Of a DNA stretch of 64,000 nt, positions 8,470 to 16,439 are shown piece after piece. Every line of letters begins with the position of its first letter. The stretch's first letter is position 1. Made by a program: the position numbers and the translations under genes. The notes beneath the pieces were generated by a model that ran no database searches, was not told the DNA's origin, and was given only the letters and a program-made list of their open reading frames with translations. Where the stretch lies: contig RXIY01000013.1 of the NCBI GenBank assembly GCA_003963405.1, positions 1-64,000 on the forward strand. Reading direction: 5' to 3'. This DNA is from Hyphomicrobiales bacterium (GTDB lineage: Bacteria; Pseudomonadota; Alphaproteobacteria; Rhizobiales; Beijerinckiaceae).

Positions 8470-8984
8470 CAGGTGAGGCCGCATCTAGGAAGGCGCTCCT
8501 ACACGCTACCGATGATGCGCACTTCGCCGATGTCGCGCTCGCTGCCTGCAAGTGCTTCCACACGATGAGTGCAGCGAATGGCGCTCAATTCTAGGCCTTC
8601 ACGGTCCAAATCAACCTTGAGCTGCACAGATCGCGATAAGCACTTCGGTTCGAGCCGCGTTGTCGCGGACGGTGATCGGTCCCGAAGAAAGTTCTCTGAT
8701 GGCGATTTTTGTTCTTGACTGAAGCTCTGCGCCAGCGTACCTAAGCCCCAGATCGATTCGACGGAAGGAAAAGTCGTCATATCCAGGGCCGCCCATCGGC
8801 GGCCCGCGGAGGAGGCAACTCCTCTATCGCTTGCTGGTGTCGAGCCCGGGGATGGGCGAGGGCCGGACGGAGCAAGAGCCGCTACGACGCGCGGCTCTAA
8901 GGCACTTGGGTTTGGTCGCCGTATCCAACCTCTGCTGGAGACGACACCGCAGCTCTCGCTGTGGGCAGTAGAGGAGCAGACGAG
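8470..8984. other. Non-coding leader region upstream of the retron-like genes
   Basis: About 515 bp with no confident gene. The left half (8499-8796, minus strand) shows protein-like text in two different frames, which may be a small decayed gene. The right half carries the hairpin cluster proposed as a retron RNA (8773-8946) and ends in the ribosome-binding site GAGGAG of the 54-aa ORF. Confidence 0.5.
8773..8946 (+). ncRNA. Candidate retron msr-msd RNA (hairpin cluster)
   Basis: Three perfect or near-perfect stems follow one another: GGGCCGCC/GGCGGCCC (8786-8805, loop of 4), GAGGAG/CTCCTC (8809-8824, loop of 4) and AGAGCCGC/GCGGCTCT (8875-8898, loop of 8). A longer-range pairing, CTTGCT (8830-8835) with AGCAAG (8871-8876), competes with the third stem. 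A weak outer pairing GTCGTC (8773-8778) with GACGAC (8940-8945) could be the a1/a2 repeats that retron RNAs need. The cluster sits upstream of a reverse transcriptase that has retron-specific motifs. The stems are seen; identity as msr-msd and the exact ends are inference. GC-rich sequence raises the chance of incidental hairpins. Confidence 0.32.
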
Positions 8985-9149
8985 ATGTCTGAGGAAATCG
9001 ATCAACGGCGACAGCGATCGAAGAACGGAAGGGGCTGGGCCGTATGGCTCAGAAACCCCCGCCTGCTTCGATGGGCTATCAAAGGAGGCATTGCCGCTTA
9101 TCGCCTATGGCGATGGTGGGAAGGCCTCTTCGACAGCACGGACGGCTAG
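8985..9149 (+). CDS. Small Trp/Arg-rich protein of unknown function
   Basis: A 54-aa ORF with a good ribosome-binding site (GAGGAG, 8 nt before the ATG). It contains six Trp, nine Arg and two Lys. A basic N-terminus (RRQRSKNGR) leads into an amphipathic or hydrophobic stretch (WAIKGGIAAYRLWRWWEGLF) that could lie along or across a membrane. It is 76 bp upstream of the XRE gene and may share its operon with the reverse transcriptase. No family is recognised. A membrane-active effector of the neighbouring retron-like system is one possibility; it could also be an unrelated small gene. Confidence 0.55.
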   Translation: MSEEIDQRRQRSKNGRGWAVWLRNPRLLRWAIKGGIAAYRLWRWWEGLFDSTDG

Positions 9150-9225
9150 GTCGCTTCCCAATGTGTGCTCAGGAAGAACGAAACACAGATAAACCTGATC
9201 AGAAATCAGAACGAAGGGTGCCGCG

Positions 9226-9537
9226 ATGCTTTCGGAGGCGCTACGACTCATCCGCGTCTTCCACGACCTCAAGCAGAACGAGCTGGCTGACCGGCTCGGA
9301 GTGTCGAAGTCGTACATCTCAGAAGTCGAGAGCGGCAAAAAGCAGCCGACTATCGAAATCATAAACAAGTACGCGTCTGAATTCAGTATTCCCGCATCAT
9401 CTATCCTATTCTTCTCCGAGCAGTTGGAAAGTGGTGAAGGCACAAAGGCTGCAAACGCGAGAAAATACATAGCCGATAAAGTTCTGAAGATGCTCAACTT
9501 CATTGATGAGAAATCCAAGACGCAGAAAGACGACTGA
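9226..9537 (+). CDS. XRE-family helix-turn-helix regulator
   Basis: 103-aa protein with an N-terminal Cro/C1-type helix-turn-helix at about residues 5-60 (LIRVFHDLKQNELADRLGV, SKSYISEVESGKKQPTIEII). The C-terminal tail is charged and probably helical. It ends one base before the ATG of the reverse transcriptase, so the two are surely co-transcribed and probably translationally coupled. It may repress the operon; a short dyad CTGAT/ATCAG lies in its leader at 9195-9209. XRE-type partners occur in some published retron classes. It is visibly less GC-rich than the genes on either side, which suggests separate acquisition together with the reverse transcriptase. Confidence 0.85.
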   Translation: MLSEALRLIRVFHDLKQNELADRLGVSKSYISEVESGKKQPTIEIINKYASEFSIPASSILFFSEQLESGEGTKAANARKYIADKVLKMLNFIDEKSKTQKDD

Positions 9538-9538
9538 T

Positions 9539-10432
9539 ATGGCGGTCAAGGGCGGTTACCAGGAAAGAGACAGTCCGTTTTTCAGGCTCAAATCGAAGAC
9601 CAAGCTGGCGACCTTCCTGTTTATTGGGAGCCAAAAGCTCAAGGATCTGTCGGACGGGCGTGATCTCTATCGGTCGTTCCAAAAGCTCAAGGGAAATGGA
9701 AAGACGCGTGAGATCAACGCGCCTCGCGATGACCTGAAAAAGGTCCAGAGACGAATTGCGGATTTGCTCCAACGCATTCAGCCGCCGGACTATCTTTTCG
9801 CGCCGGTCAATGGACGCTCCTATGTCGACAATGCCGCCGTCCATGTAGGCGCGAATGCAGTTCACTTGCTGGACATCGAGGACTTCTTTCCCTCCTGCAC
9901 CGCCAACAAAGTGATCTGGTTTTTCAAAACGCGGATGGAATGTTCAGCGGATGTCAGCGTGATCCTAAAGAACATAGTCACGCGCAAGGGCTGCCTTCCT
10001 CAAGGGAGTCCGTGCAGCCCTATCTTGGCCTACCTTTGCTATGCGGACATGTGGAATGAAATCGAGGAAGCGGTTCGACGCCATCACTGTCAGATTTCGG
10101 TCTATGCGGACGACTTGACGATATCGGGGAAGGTCGTTCCTCAACAGCTCGTGTGGGAAATCAAGGCGACGCTGCGCAAACACGGGCATGTCATCAGTGC
10201 TCACAAGGAGCGGAGCCGATTCAAGCGACCGGTCGAGATAACTGGAGTCGTCGTTACAAACGGGCGAATGTCCGTTCCGAACCGTCAGCTCAAACGCATC
10301 GTCGAAACACGCGACAAGCTCGCGAATGAAAAGAAGCCGAAAGCGGTCGAGAAGCTTCAGAACGAGCTGAAAGGCCGCATATCCCAAGTCACTCAAATCA
10401 AAAACCATCCAAGGCAACCGGCGCACTATTGA
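9539..10432 (+). CDS. Retron-type reverse transcriptase
   Basis: 297-aa RNA-directed DNA polymerase, a typical size for a retron RT. The motifs occur in order: the retron-specific NAAVH (98-102, NAxxH), the motif-A Asp in LLDIEDFFPS (Asp112), QGSPCSP, the catalytic YADD (189-192) and ITG (234-236), the position of the retron VTG motif used in template recognition, followed by a basic C-terminus. Retron RTs copy an adjacent structured RNA into multicopy single-stranded DNA linked through a 2'-5' bond. I chose the ATG at 9539, directly after the XRE stop; an overlapping earlier start at 9503 is less likely. It is followed after 49 bp by the AddB-like gene. Confidence 0.88.
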   Translation: MAVKGGYQERDSPFFRLKSKTKLATFLFIGSQKLKDLSDGRDLYRSFQKLKGNGKTREINAPRDDLKKVQRRIADLLQRIQPPDYLFAPVNGRSYVDNAAVHVGANAVHLLDIEDFFPSCTANKVIWFFKTRMECSADVSVILKNIVTRKGCLPQGSPCSPILAYLCYADMWNEIEEAVRRHHCQISVYADDLTISGKVVPQQLVWEIKATLRKHGHVISAHKERSRFKRPVEITGVVVTNGRMSVPNRQLKRIVETRDKLANEKKPKAVEKLQNELKGRISQVTQIKNHPRQPAHY

Positions 10433-10481
10433 GGCCGCCTGGGGCGATCGATACGCTTCGTCGCTAAACGGAGTTACAGTC

Positions 10482-13112
10482 ATGCACCTGGTCTTCTCAT
10501 GGTTCGCCGATGCCGGCGCATGGCCGGAGCATCCAGGCGCGGGAAACGCGGTCATGGACCAAGCGGTCGTGGGGCCGTTGCGCCTGCTGGACCACGTTGA
10601 GACGATGCTCGGCTTGGCGCGTCCGCAGGCCGCCGCCGTGAAGCGCATCGCCATCTTCCAGCGCAAGCTCCTCGAAGCGGGCGCCGACCGGTTCTGGTCG
10701 AAGTCGTTCGAGGTCGATCCTTGGTCGGCGACGCGTGAACTGCTGTCGTGGCGGGACGAACTGATCGAGGCCGGTTGGAAGCCGCGCGTCGGGGTCACGC
10801 GTAGCCGCCTCGCGGATCTCTCCGCCGCCGAGACGTCTGGGCCGAGCCTGCCGCTTGGGCGGGCGGACCGGCTGCGCGAAGTCATCGAAGCGCTCAAAGA
10901 GAAGCCGTCGTTGCGCCTTTCGTCGATCACGCTCGTCGACGACCGCTCGTTGCTGCCGGTCGGATGGCGGGCGCTGCTCGACGCGTTGGAGCGATGCGAC
11001 GTCCGCGTCGAGCAGATGCAACAGCCCTCCGCTCCGGCGCTGGACGACGGTCGCTTGGCGCTGCTCTCAGCCGACACAGAAATCGTGGCTGCGGAAGCGT
11101 TGTCCGCATGGCTGGCAGCAGATCCCGAGAACAACGAAGGACTCGTCTTCGTCCTCGGGAAGGACACCTCGCTGCTCGATCACGCATTGGCGAGGGCGGG
11201 CCTGCCGCGTCTCGGACTGTCCGCGCAGTCCCCTCATCGGGCGCTCTTGCAGGTGTTGCCGCTCGCCTTCGCCCTCGCGTGGGACCCGCCGGACCCTCGC
11301 AGGCTCCTCGATCTCCTGCTCCTGCCGACGGGGCCGATCCCGCGGCGTCACGCGAACCGGCTCGCCGGCGTCGTCGCGGCGCAGCCCGGCGTCGGCGGCA
11401 AGGAATGGCTGGGCGCGTGGGCCGGGATCGAAGAGGCACTCGCCGGAGAGGAAGGCGCCGACGCCAAGAAGGACGCCGAGCGGATCGCCAGGTGGCGCGC
11501 CTTCGCCGAGCCCCCGAGACACGATCCGAAGCAGGGCATTCCCCGGATCGAGGCCAAGACGATCGCGGATCGCGTCGGCTCTTGGGCTCTCCTGCGCGCC
11601 GCCTCCGACGAGGATGGCAGCGGGCCGCTATTCCACCTGCTCGCGGGAGTCGCCGCCGACCTCTCCGAGGCGATCGACACGCTCGGGGAGGAGCGGCTCG
11701 ACCGCGTCCTGATCGAGCGCATGATCGAGCAGGCCATGGGCGACGGGGCGTCCGATCCGCTGGCGGTGGCCGAAGCGGCCCCATGGCGTGCGGTCTCGCA
11801 TCCCGGCGCCGTCTGGGGCGAGGCGAAGACGATCGTGTGGTGGCATTTCGCGGACCCCGAAGAGACGAGCGCGGCGGAGCGCTGGAACAAGCTGGAACAG
11901 ACCGCGCTCGAGGAGGCCGGCTGCCCCTTGGACGACCCGGAAAGCGAACTCGAACTCCTCGCCGCCGCCTGGGAGCGTCCCCTGCGCCATGTCCGCGAGA
12001 AGGTGCTGTTCGTGCGCCCGACTTTCGCCGCCGGCGCCCAGGCGTCGGCGCACCCGCTTTGGCACTCCCTCAAAGCGCGCCGCAAGCATTTGGAGGACGA
12101 GATCTCGGTTCGCGCCGAAACGGTCCTGAGCAATTCAGCCCCGTCCATCGCGGGCCGCGCTCTCGCGCGCTCTCCGCTGGAAGCGGTCACGCCGCCGGCG
12201 CCGCGGCAGGTCTGGAAGGCTCCGCCCGAGACGGTAGCGCCGCGCGAATTCGAGTCCGCGTCGTCGCTCTCGACGCTGCTCTCCTGCCCCCTGCGCTGGA
12301 CGCTGGCGCACGCATCCCATCTCCGCCGCGGCGTGAGGCAGTCGGTTCCCGACGTCGACAAGCTGGTCGGCATCGTCGCCCATCACATCGCTCAGGAGGT
12401 CCTCCTCCCCGGTGCCCCGCCGTCGCCCGAGGCCGTCAGCAACTTCGCCGAGAAGCGCTTCGAAGAGCTTCTTCCGCAGATCGCCGCCACGCTGCTCCTG
12501 CCGGGCGCCGCGAGCGAACTCGCGGCGGCTCGACGCTCACTGCCGTCCGCGCTGGCCGAACTCGCCGGGTTCCTTCAAGCGGAGAAGCTCACCGTCGTCG
12601 GGGTCGAGTCCCGCATCGAGGAGAAGGACGCCATCTCCCCCGGCGTCGGTGTGGCGGGGTGGATCGACCTGCATACTGCGACGGAGGCCGGCCGGCCCGT
12701 CGTCATCGACCTCAAATGGTATTTCACCGAGTCCTACATGCGGCGGGAACTGGAGAACGGCACGGCGTTGCAGCTCGGCGTCTACGCCCGTCACGTCCCC
12801 GACGGAAGGGGCGGAGGCTCCAAGGAGGACGTGGCCGCCGGCTACTACATGCTGCGGCAGAAGCGCTTCCTGACCACGACGCCTCTCGGCGGCGGGGCCG
12901 CGACCGTGATCGACGGCCCAACGCCGAAGGAGACGTGGGACAAGGTCCTCGTCTCCTTCAACGCCGCCATGCAGGACATCCGCTCGGGCGATATCCGGGC
13001 CGCCATGGAACACAACTGGGTGAAGCCGACCGACTTCTCCGACCCCTATCTCCTGACGCCGCCGAGGTGCGGGCACTGCGACTACAACGGCATCTGCGGA
13101 GCGTACGAATGA
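10482..13112 (+). CDS. AddB-like PD-(D/E)XK nuclease with Fe-S cluster cysteines
   Basis: 876-aa protein resembling the AddB/RexB-type subunit of helicase-nuclease complexes. The large N-terminal region has no clear Walker A motif, as expected for an inactive helicase-like domain. The C-terminal third is a RecB-family nuclease: Cys in LLSCPLRW (near 605), GWIDL, the catalytic VVIDLKW (Asp743, Lys745), LQLGVYARH, and a CxxCx5C tail (Cys863, Cys866, Cys872) for an iron-sulfur cluster. The ATG at 10482 follows GGAG. Its stop overlaps the start of the AddA-like gene (ATGA). It may be a chromosomal-type repair enzyme carried by the plasmid, or a defence nuclease linked to the upstream reverse transcriptase. 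Confidence 0.85.
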   Translation: MHLVFSWFADAGAWPEHPGAGNAVMDQAVVGPLRLLDHVETMLGLARPQAAAVKRIAIFQRKLLEAGADRFWSKSFEVDPWSATRELLSWRDELIEAGWKPRVGVTRSRLADLSAAETSGPSLPLGRADRLREVIEALKEKPSLRLSSITLVDDRSLLPVGWRALLDALERCDVRVEQMQQPSAPALDDGRLALLSADTEIVAAEALSAWLAADPENNEGLVFVLGKDTSLLDHALARAGLPRLGLSAQSPHRALLQVLPLAFALAWDPPDPRRLLDLLLLPTGPIPRRHANRLAGVVAAQPGVGGKEWLGAWAGIEEALAGEEGADAKKDAERIARWRAFAEPPRHDPKQGIPRIEAKTIADRVGSWALLRAASDEDGSGPLFHLLAGVAADLSEAIDTLGEERLDRVLIERMIEQAMGDGASDPLAVAEAAPWRAVSHPGAVWGEAKTIVWWHFADPEETSAAERWNKLEQTALEEAGCPLDDPESELELLAAAWERPLRHVREKVLFVRPTFAAGAQASAHPLWHSLKARRKHLEDEISVRAETVLSNSAPSIAGRALARSPLEAVTPPAPRQVWKAPPETVAPREFESASSLSTLLSCPLRWTLAHASHLRRGVRQSVPDVDKLVGIVAHHIAQEVLLPGAPPSPEAVSNFAEKRFEELLPQIAATLLLPGAASELAAARRSLPSALAELAGFLQAEKLTVVGVESRIEEKDAISPGVGVAGWIDLHTATEAGRPVVIDLKWYFTESYMRRELENGTALQLGVYARHVPDGRGGGSKEDVAAGYYMLRQKRFLTTTPLGGGAATVIDGPTPKETWDKVLVSFNAAMQDIRSGDIRAAMEHNWVKPTDFSDPYLLTPPRCGHCDYNGICGAYE

Positions 13113-16100
13113 GCATCTCCCGGAAAGGCTCCGTCAGCCTCGTCACCGCGTCCGCCGGCACCGGCAAGACCTACCACCTGACCGAGCGCATCCAGAAGGC
13201 CATCGCAAACGGTCAGGCACCCGAACGCATCCTCGCGAGCACCTTCACCGTCAAGGCGGCGGAGGAGCTTCTGGAGCGCGCCCGCGGCCGACTGATCGCC
13301 GACGGCGACGCCGCGAACGCGGTGCGGCTGCTCGGCGCGAGGATCGGGACGATCAACGGGGTCTGCGGCGGGCTCGTCAAGGAGTTCGCCTTCGGCCTCG
13401 GCCTGTCGCCGATCGTGGACGTGGTCGACGAGAACGTGGCCAAAGCGGCGTTCCTCGAAGCCGCCGACAAAGCGATCGGCGACCACGCGGACGAGCTTGG
13501 GAGCCTCGCGCGCCTCTTTGGATACGAGGACACCTACCCTCCGTCCGACTGGCGGAGGGACGTGAAGGAGGTCGTCGAGCTTGCGCGCGCCAACAACGTC
13601 GGCCCGGACGAACTGGCCGCCTGCGCGGAACGCTCCGTCGCCGGCTTCCGGAATCTGATGCGGTCCCGGCCCGACGGCGAGACGGAGGCCGATCTCGACA
13701 ACGCGCTGAAGGCGGCCATGGCGGCGGTCGTTGCCGCCTACGCGACGGTGACCGGCCTGAAGCAGAAGACCGAAGGCGTCCTCGAGGACGTCCGCGACCT
13801 CGCCTCGAAGGATCTCGTAGACATTCCGTGGCAACGGTGGGCGAGGCTCTCCAAGCTCGATGTCGCCGTGCCCGACAAGCTCCGCTTTGAACCAGTGAAG
13901 ACGGCGGCGTCGGCCTTCGCTCGCCACCCGCGCCTGCTCGACCAGGTCCGCCGCTACATCGCCGGCGTCTTCTCCTGCGCCGCCGAGTCGATGCGCGCCT
14001 ACGATTCCCACAAGCGGGCATGGGGCTTCGTCGACTTCGCCGATCAGGACCGGCTGGCCCTCGAACTCCTCGGCAAAACCGAACTGAGGGAACAGTTGGC
14101 CGAGCGCGTCGAGTCGGTCTTCATCGACGAGTTCCAGGACACCAGCCCCCTCCAACTGGCCGTCTTCGTCGCCTTGTCGCTCATCGCGAAGTGGACCGTC
14201 TGGGTCGGCGATCCCAAGCAGGCGATCTACGGCTTCCGGGGTACGGACCCCGACCTGATCACCCACGTCGCGCCGAAGGTGATGCGGGCGTCGATGGGCA
14301 CCGAAAGCACGCTCGAGAAGAATTGGCGGAGCAGGCCGGGACTGGTCGCTTTCTTCAACGACGCCTTCGCACCGACCTTCCAATCGGCGGGCATGCCGGA
14401 GCCGCAGACGCGCATCGAGGAGACCGATCGCGAAGACCTCCCCGGGCAGGGAACGCCGATCGCCGTCTGGCATGTCGAGGCCGGTCGAGGACTCCAGCCG
14501 AGGACCGACGGAACCGTCGCCGGTATCGTCGACGCCCTCGCCAACGCGAACGACTGGCTCGTCGCCGACGACGGGAATGCCAGGACGCTCGCCCCCGGCG
14601 ACGTCGCCGTCCTGTGCCGCGGCAACAAGGCGTGCGCGCGGGTCGCCGTCACCCTCGCGAAGGCCGGCCTGAAGGTGGCCATCGAGCGGGCGGGTCTCTT
14701 CGGCATGCTCGAAGGCCGGCTCGCGTTGGCGGCGCTGCGCTGGTGCGCCGACCGGCGGGACAACGCCGCGCTCGCCGAGATGGCCCACCTCCTCAGCAAC
14801 GGCGAAGAGCAGCCGGCCTGGTTCGCCGCCGGACTCGACGACGACAGGGCCGAGGCGATCGAGGCCCTCGTCCCGATCGCAGCCGGCCTGAAGGCCGTGG
14901 CCGAGGGCGCCGTCCACAAGACGCCTCTCGAGTTCCTCGACGCGGTCCTGATTCAAGGCGGCGTCGCGAGCGCGATCGCGCGCTGGGGCTCCTTGGAGGA
15001 CCGCCTGCTGAACCTCGAGGAGCTTCGGAAGCTCGTCGCCGCCTATCAGGACGAACGCGACCGCGAGCGCGCGCCCACCACCGCGACCGATCTTTGCGCG
15101 TGGCTCGGGGCGCAGGAGGCGAACCGGCCGGCGAGCCGCGCCACGGACGCGGTGACGGTCCTGACCTACCACAAGTCCAAGGGGCTCGAATGGAAGTTCG
15201 TGGTCCTGACCGACCTTGAGGACGAGCCGAAGGGCGACGCATTCGGCGTTCATGTGGCGAGCGACGTTGCGTCCACGAAAATCGATTGGATGGACCCGCT
15301 CGTGGGAAGATGGGTCCGCTTCTGGCCTTGGCCGCTCGGCTCGCAGAGGGACGACGTCCACTTCGACGGCGCCGCGGCCAACTCCGAACCCGGTCGGGAG
15401 GCGACGCGCGCCGATACGGCGGAGCGCGCGCGGCTGCTTTACGTCGGCGCGACGCGCGCGCGGGACTACCTCGTCCTCGTCCGCCCGAAGACCAAGAAGG
15501 GCTGGGTCTGGCTGGACGAACTGCGCTCGGCCTCGGGCGAGCCGGCCATCGCCGTCCCTGCTGCGGGCGACGCGTCGCTCTTCGTAAACGGCGTCTCCCA
15601 CGCGGTCCGCGTGGTGGAGCCGATGCCCGCCGGAACCGCACCTCCCTCGGTCGCCTCGATCGCCTCGATCGCCTACGTGACGCCGACAACCGAGCCGAAG
15701 GAATTCCCGCCCCTCGCCGTGAAGCCGAGCGAGGGAGATGCGGTCGACGACGCCAAGATCGTCGAACGGATCGACCTCGGCCACCGCCTGCCGATGGCCG
15801 GAACGCCCGACATGAGGAATGTCGGCGAGGCGATCCACCGCTTCCTCGCGGCGGACGATCCCGCTTGGGACGTGGAGCGGCGGCATGCGCTGGCCCGGCG
15901 GCTGCTCGACACGTGGGGCGTCTCCGCACTCGACCCGAAGAATGTCGTGACGATGGGGACACGGTTCCGGGGCTTCATCGACCAGCGGTGGCCGGGGGCC
16001 GTCCTGCGGCGCGAGGCGCCGATCGTCTGCCGGATGGGCGACCGCACCATGTCCGGGCGCATCGACGCGGCAGCTGAGACGCCGGATGCCGTCGTGGTGT

Positions 16101-16276
16101 TCGACCACAAAAGCTTCCCCGGGCGATCCAGCGAATTCCCCGATCAGGTCAGGAAGCACGCCGGGCAGCTTCGCCTCTATCGGGAAGCGATCGTGGCGAC
16201 GCTGCTGGTGCCGAAGCCGATCCTATTGGCGCTGCACCTGCCGATCTCGGGCGAAGTTCTATTATTCGACGCTTGA
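13109..16276 (+). CDS. AddA-like UvrD/RecB-family helicase-nuclease
   Basis: 1055-aa superfamily 1A helicase fused to a RecB-type nuclease, as in AddA. It has Walker A TASAGTGKT (13-21), Walker B FIDEFQDTSPLQL (about 337-349), WVGDPKQAIYGFRGTDP, NWRSRPGL, TYHKSKGLEW (motif V) and LLYVGATRARDYLVL (motif VI). The C-terminal nuclease carries GRIDAA, VVFDHKSF (Asp999, Lys1001) and GQLRLYREA. The ATG at 13109 overlaps the upstream stop by 4 bp; the frame is open far upstream only because of GC bias. With the preceding gene it makes an AddAB-like pair for processing double-strand DNA ends. It converges on the next gene with a 163-bp gap. Confidence 0.9.
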   Translation: MSISRKGSVSLVTASAGTGKTYHLTERIQKAIANGQAPERILASTFTVKAAEELLERARGRLIADGDAANAVRLLGARIGTINGVCGGLVKEFAFGLGLSPIVDVVDENVAKAAFLEAADKAIGDHADELGSLARLFGYEDTYPPSDWRRDVKEVVELARANNVGPDELAACAERSVAGFRNLMRSRPDGETEADLDNALKAAMAAVVAAYATVTGLKQKTEGVLEDVRDLASKDLVDIPWQRWARLSKLDVAVPDKLRFEPVKTAASAFARHPRLLDQVRRYIAGVFSCAAESMRAYDSHKRAWGFVDFADQDRLALELLGKTELREQLAERVESVFIDEFQDTSPLQLAVFVALSLIAKWTVWVGDPKQAIYGFRGTDPDLITHVAPKVMRASMGTESTLEKNWRSRPGLVAFFNDAFAPTFQSAGMPEPQTRIEETDREDLPGQGTPIAVWHVEAGRGLQPRTDGTVAGIVDALANANDWLVADDGNARTLAPGDVAVLCRGNKACARVAVTLAKAGLKVAIERAGLFGMLEGRLALAALRWCADRRDNAALAEMAHLLSNGEEQPAWFAAGLDDDRAEAIEALVPIAAGLKAVAEGAVHKTPLEFLDAVLIQGGVASAIARWGSLEDRLLNLEELRKLVAAYQDERDRERAPTTATDLCAWLGAQEANRPASRATDAVTVLTYHKSKGLEWKFVVLTDLEDEPKGDAFGVHVASDVASTKIDWMDPLVGRWVRFWPWPLGSQRDDVHFDGAAANSEPGREATRADTAERARLLYVGATRARDYLVLVRPKTKKGWVWLDELRSASGEPAIAVPAAGDASLFVNGVSHAVRVVEPMPAGTAPPSVASIASIAYVTPTTEPKEFPPLAVKPSEGDAVDDAKIVERIDLGHRLPMAGTPDMRNVGEAIHRFLAADDPAWDVERRHALARRLLDTWGVSALDPKNVVTMGTRFRGFIDQRWPGAVLRREAPIVCRMGDRTMSGRIDAAAETPDAVVVFDHKSFPGRSSEFPDQVRKHAGQLRLYREAIVATLLVPKPILLALHLPISGEVLLFDA

Positions 16277-16439
16277 CGGACGGCGCTATCCTCATTCCGC
16301 CGTTGACACTCACCTTAAGGCGCGGGCTCAAGCGCAATCCTCGCGCGCGAGCTTGGCGGGCGCTCTCGGCACCCGCCGCGGCGCGCTACCCGAGCGGCCC
16401 GCGACAGCGACGGGGTCTCTGTGGTGTGCCCATCCTATT

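Noticed and set aside
8751-9003. GATCGATT/AATCGATC as a1/a2 repeats of a retron RNA
   Set aside because: The motif is nearly self-complementary and common in this sequence, and the second arm falls inside the 54-aa ORF.
8499-9005. 168-codon minus-strand frame upstream of the retron-like genes
   Set aside because: Most of it is not protein-like. Two pieces in different frames (8611-8796 and about 8499-8600) read better and could be a decayed gene, but not well enough to call.
10964-13108. 715-codon N-terminal extension of the AddA-like protein
   Set aside because: It overlaps the whole AddB-like coding region in another frame and has an Arg-rich, low-complexity composition; the ATGA start at 13109 gives the correct helicase N-terminus.
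13082-16159. 1025-codon open frame on the minus strand
   Set aside because: Exact shadow of the AddA-like gene on the other strand; the long frame results from high GC and codon bias, and no motif or ribosome-binding site supports it.
16277-16439. GC-rich stem between convergent addA-like and PLD genes as a terminator
   Set aside because: A six-pair GGCGGG/CCCGCC stem is present but no T-run follows on either strand.
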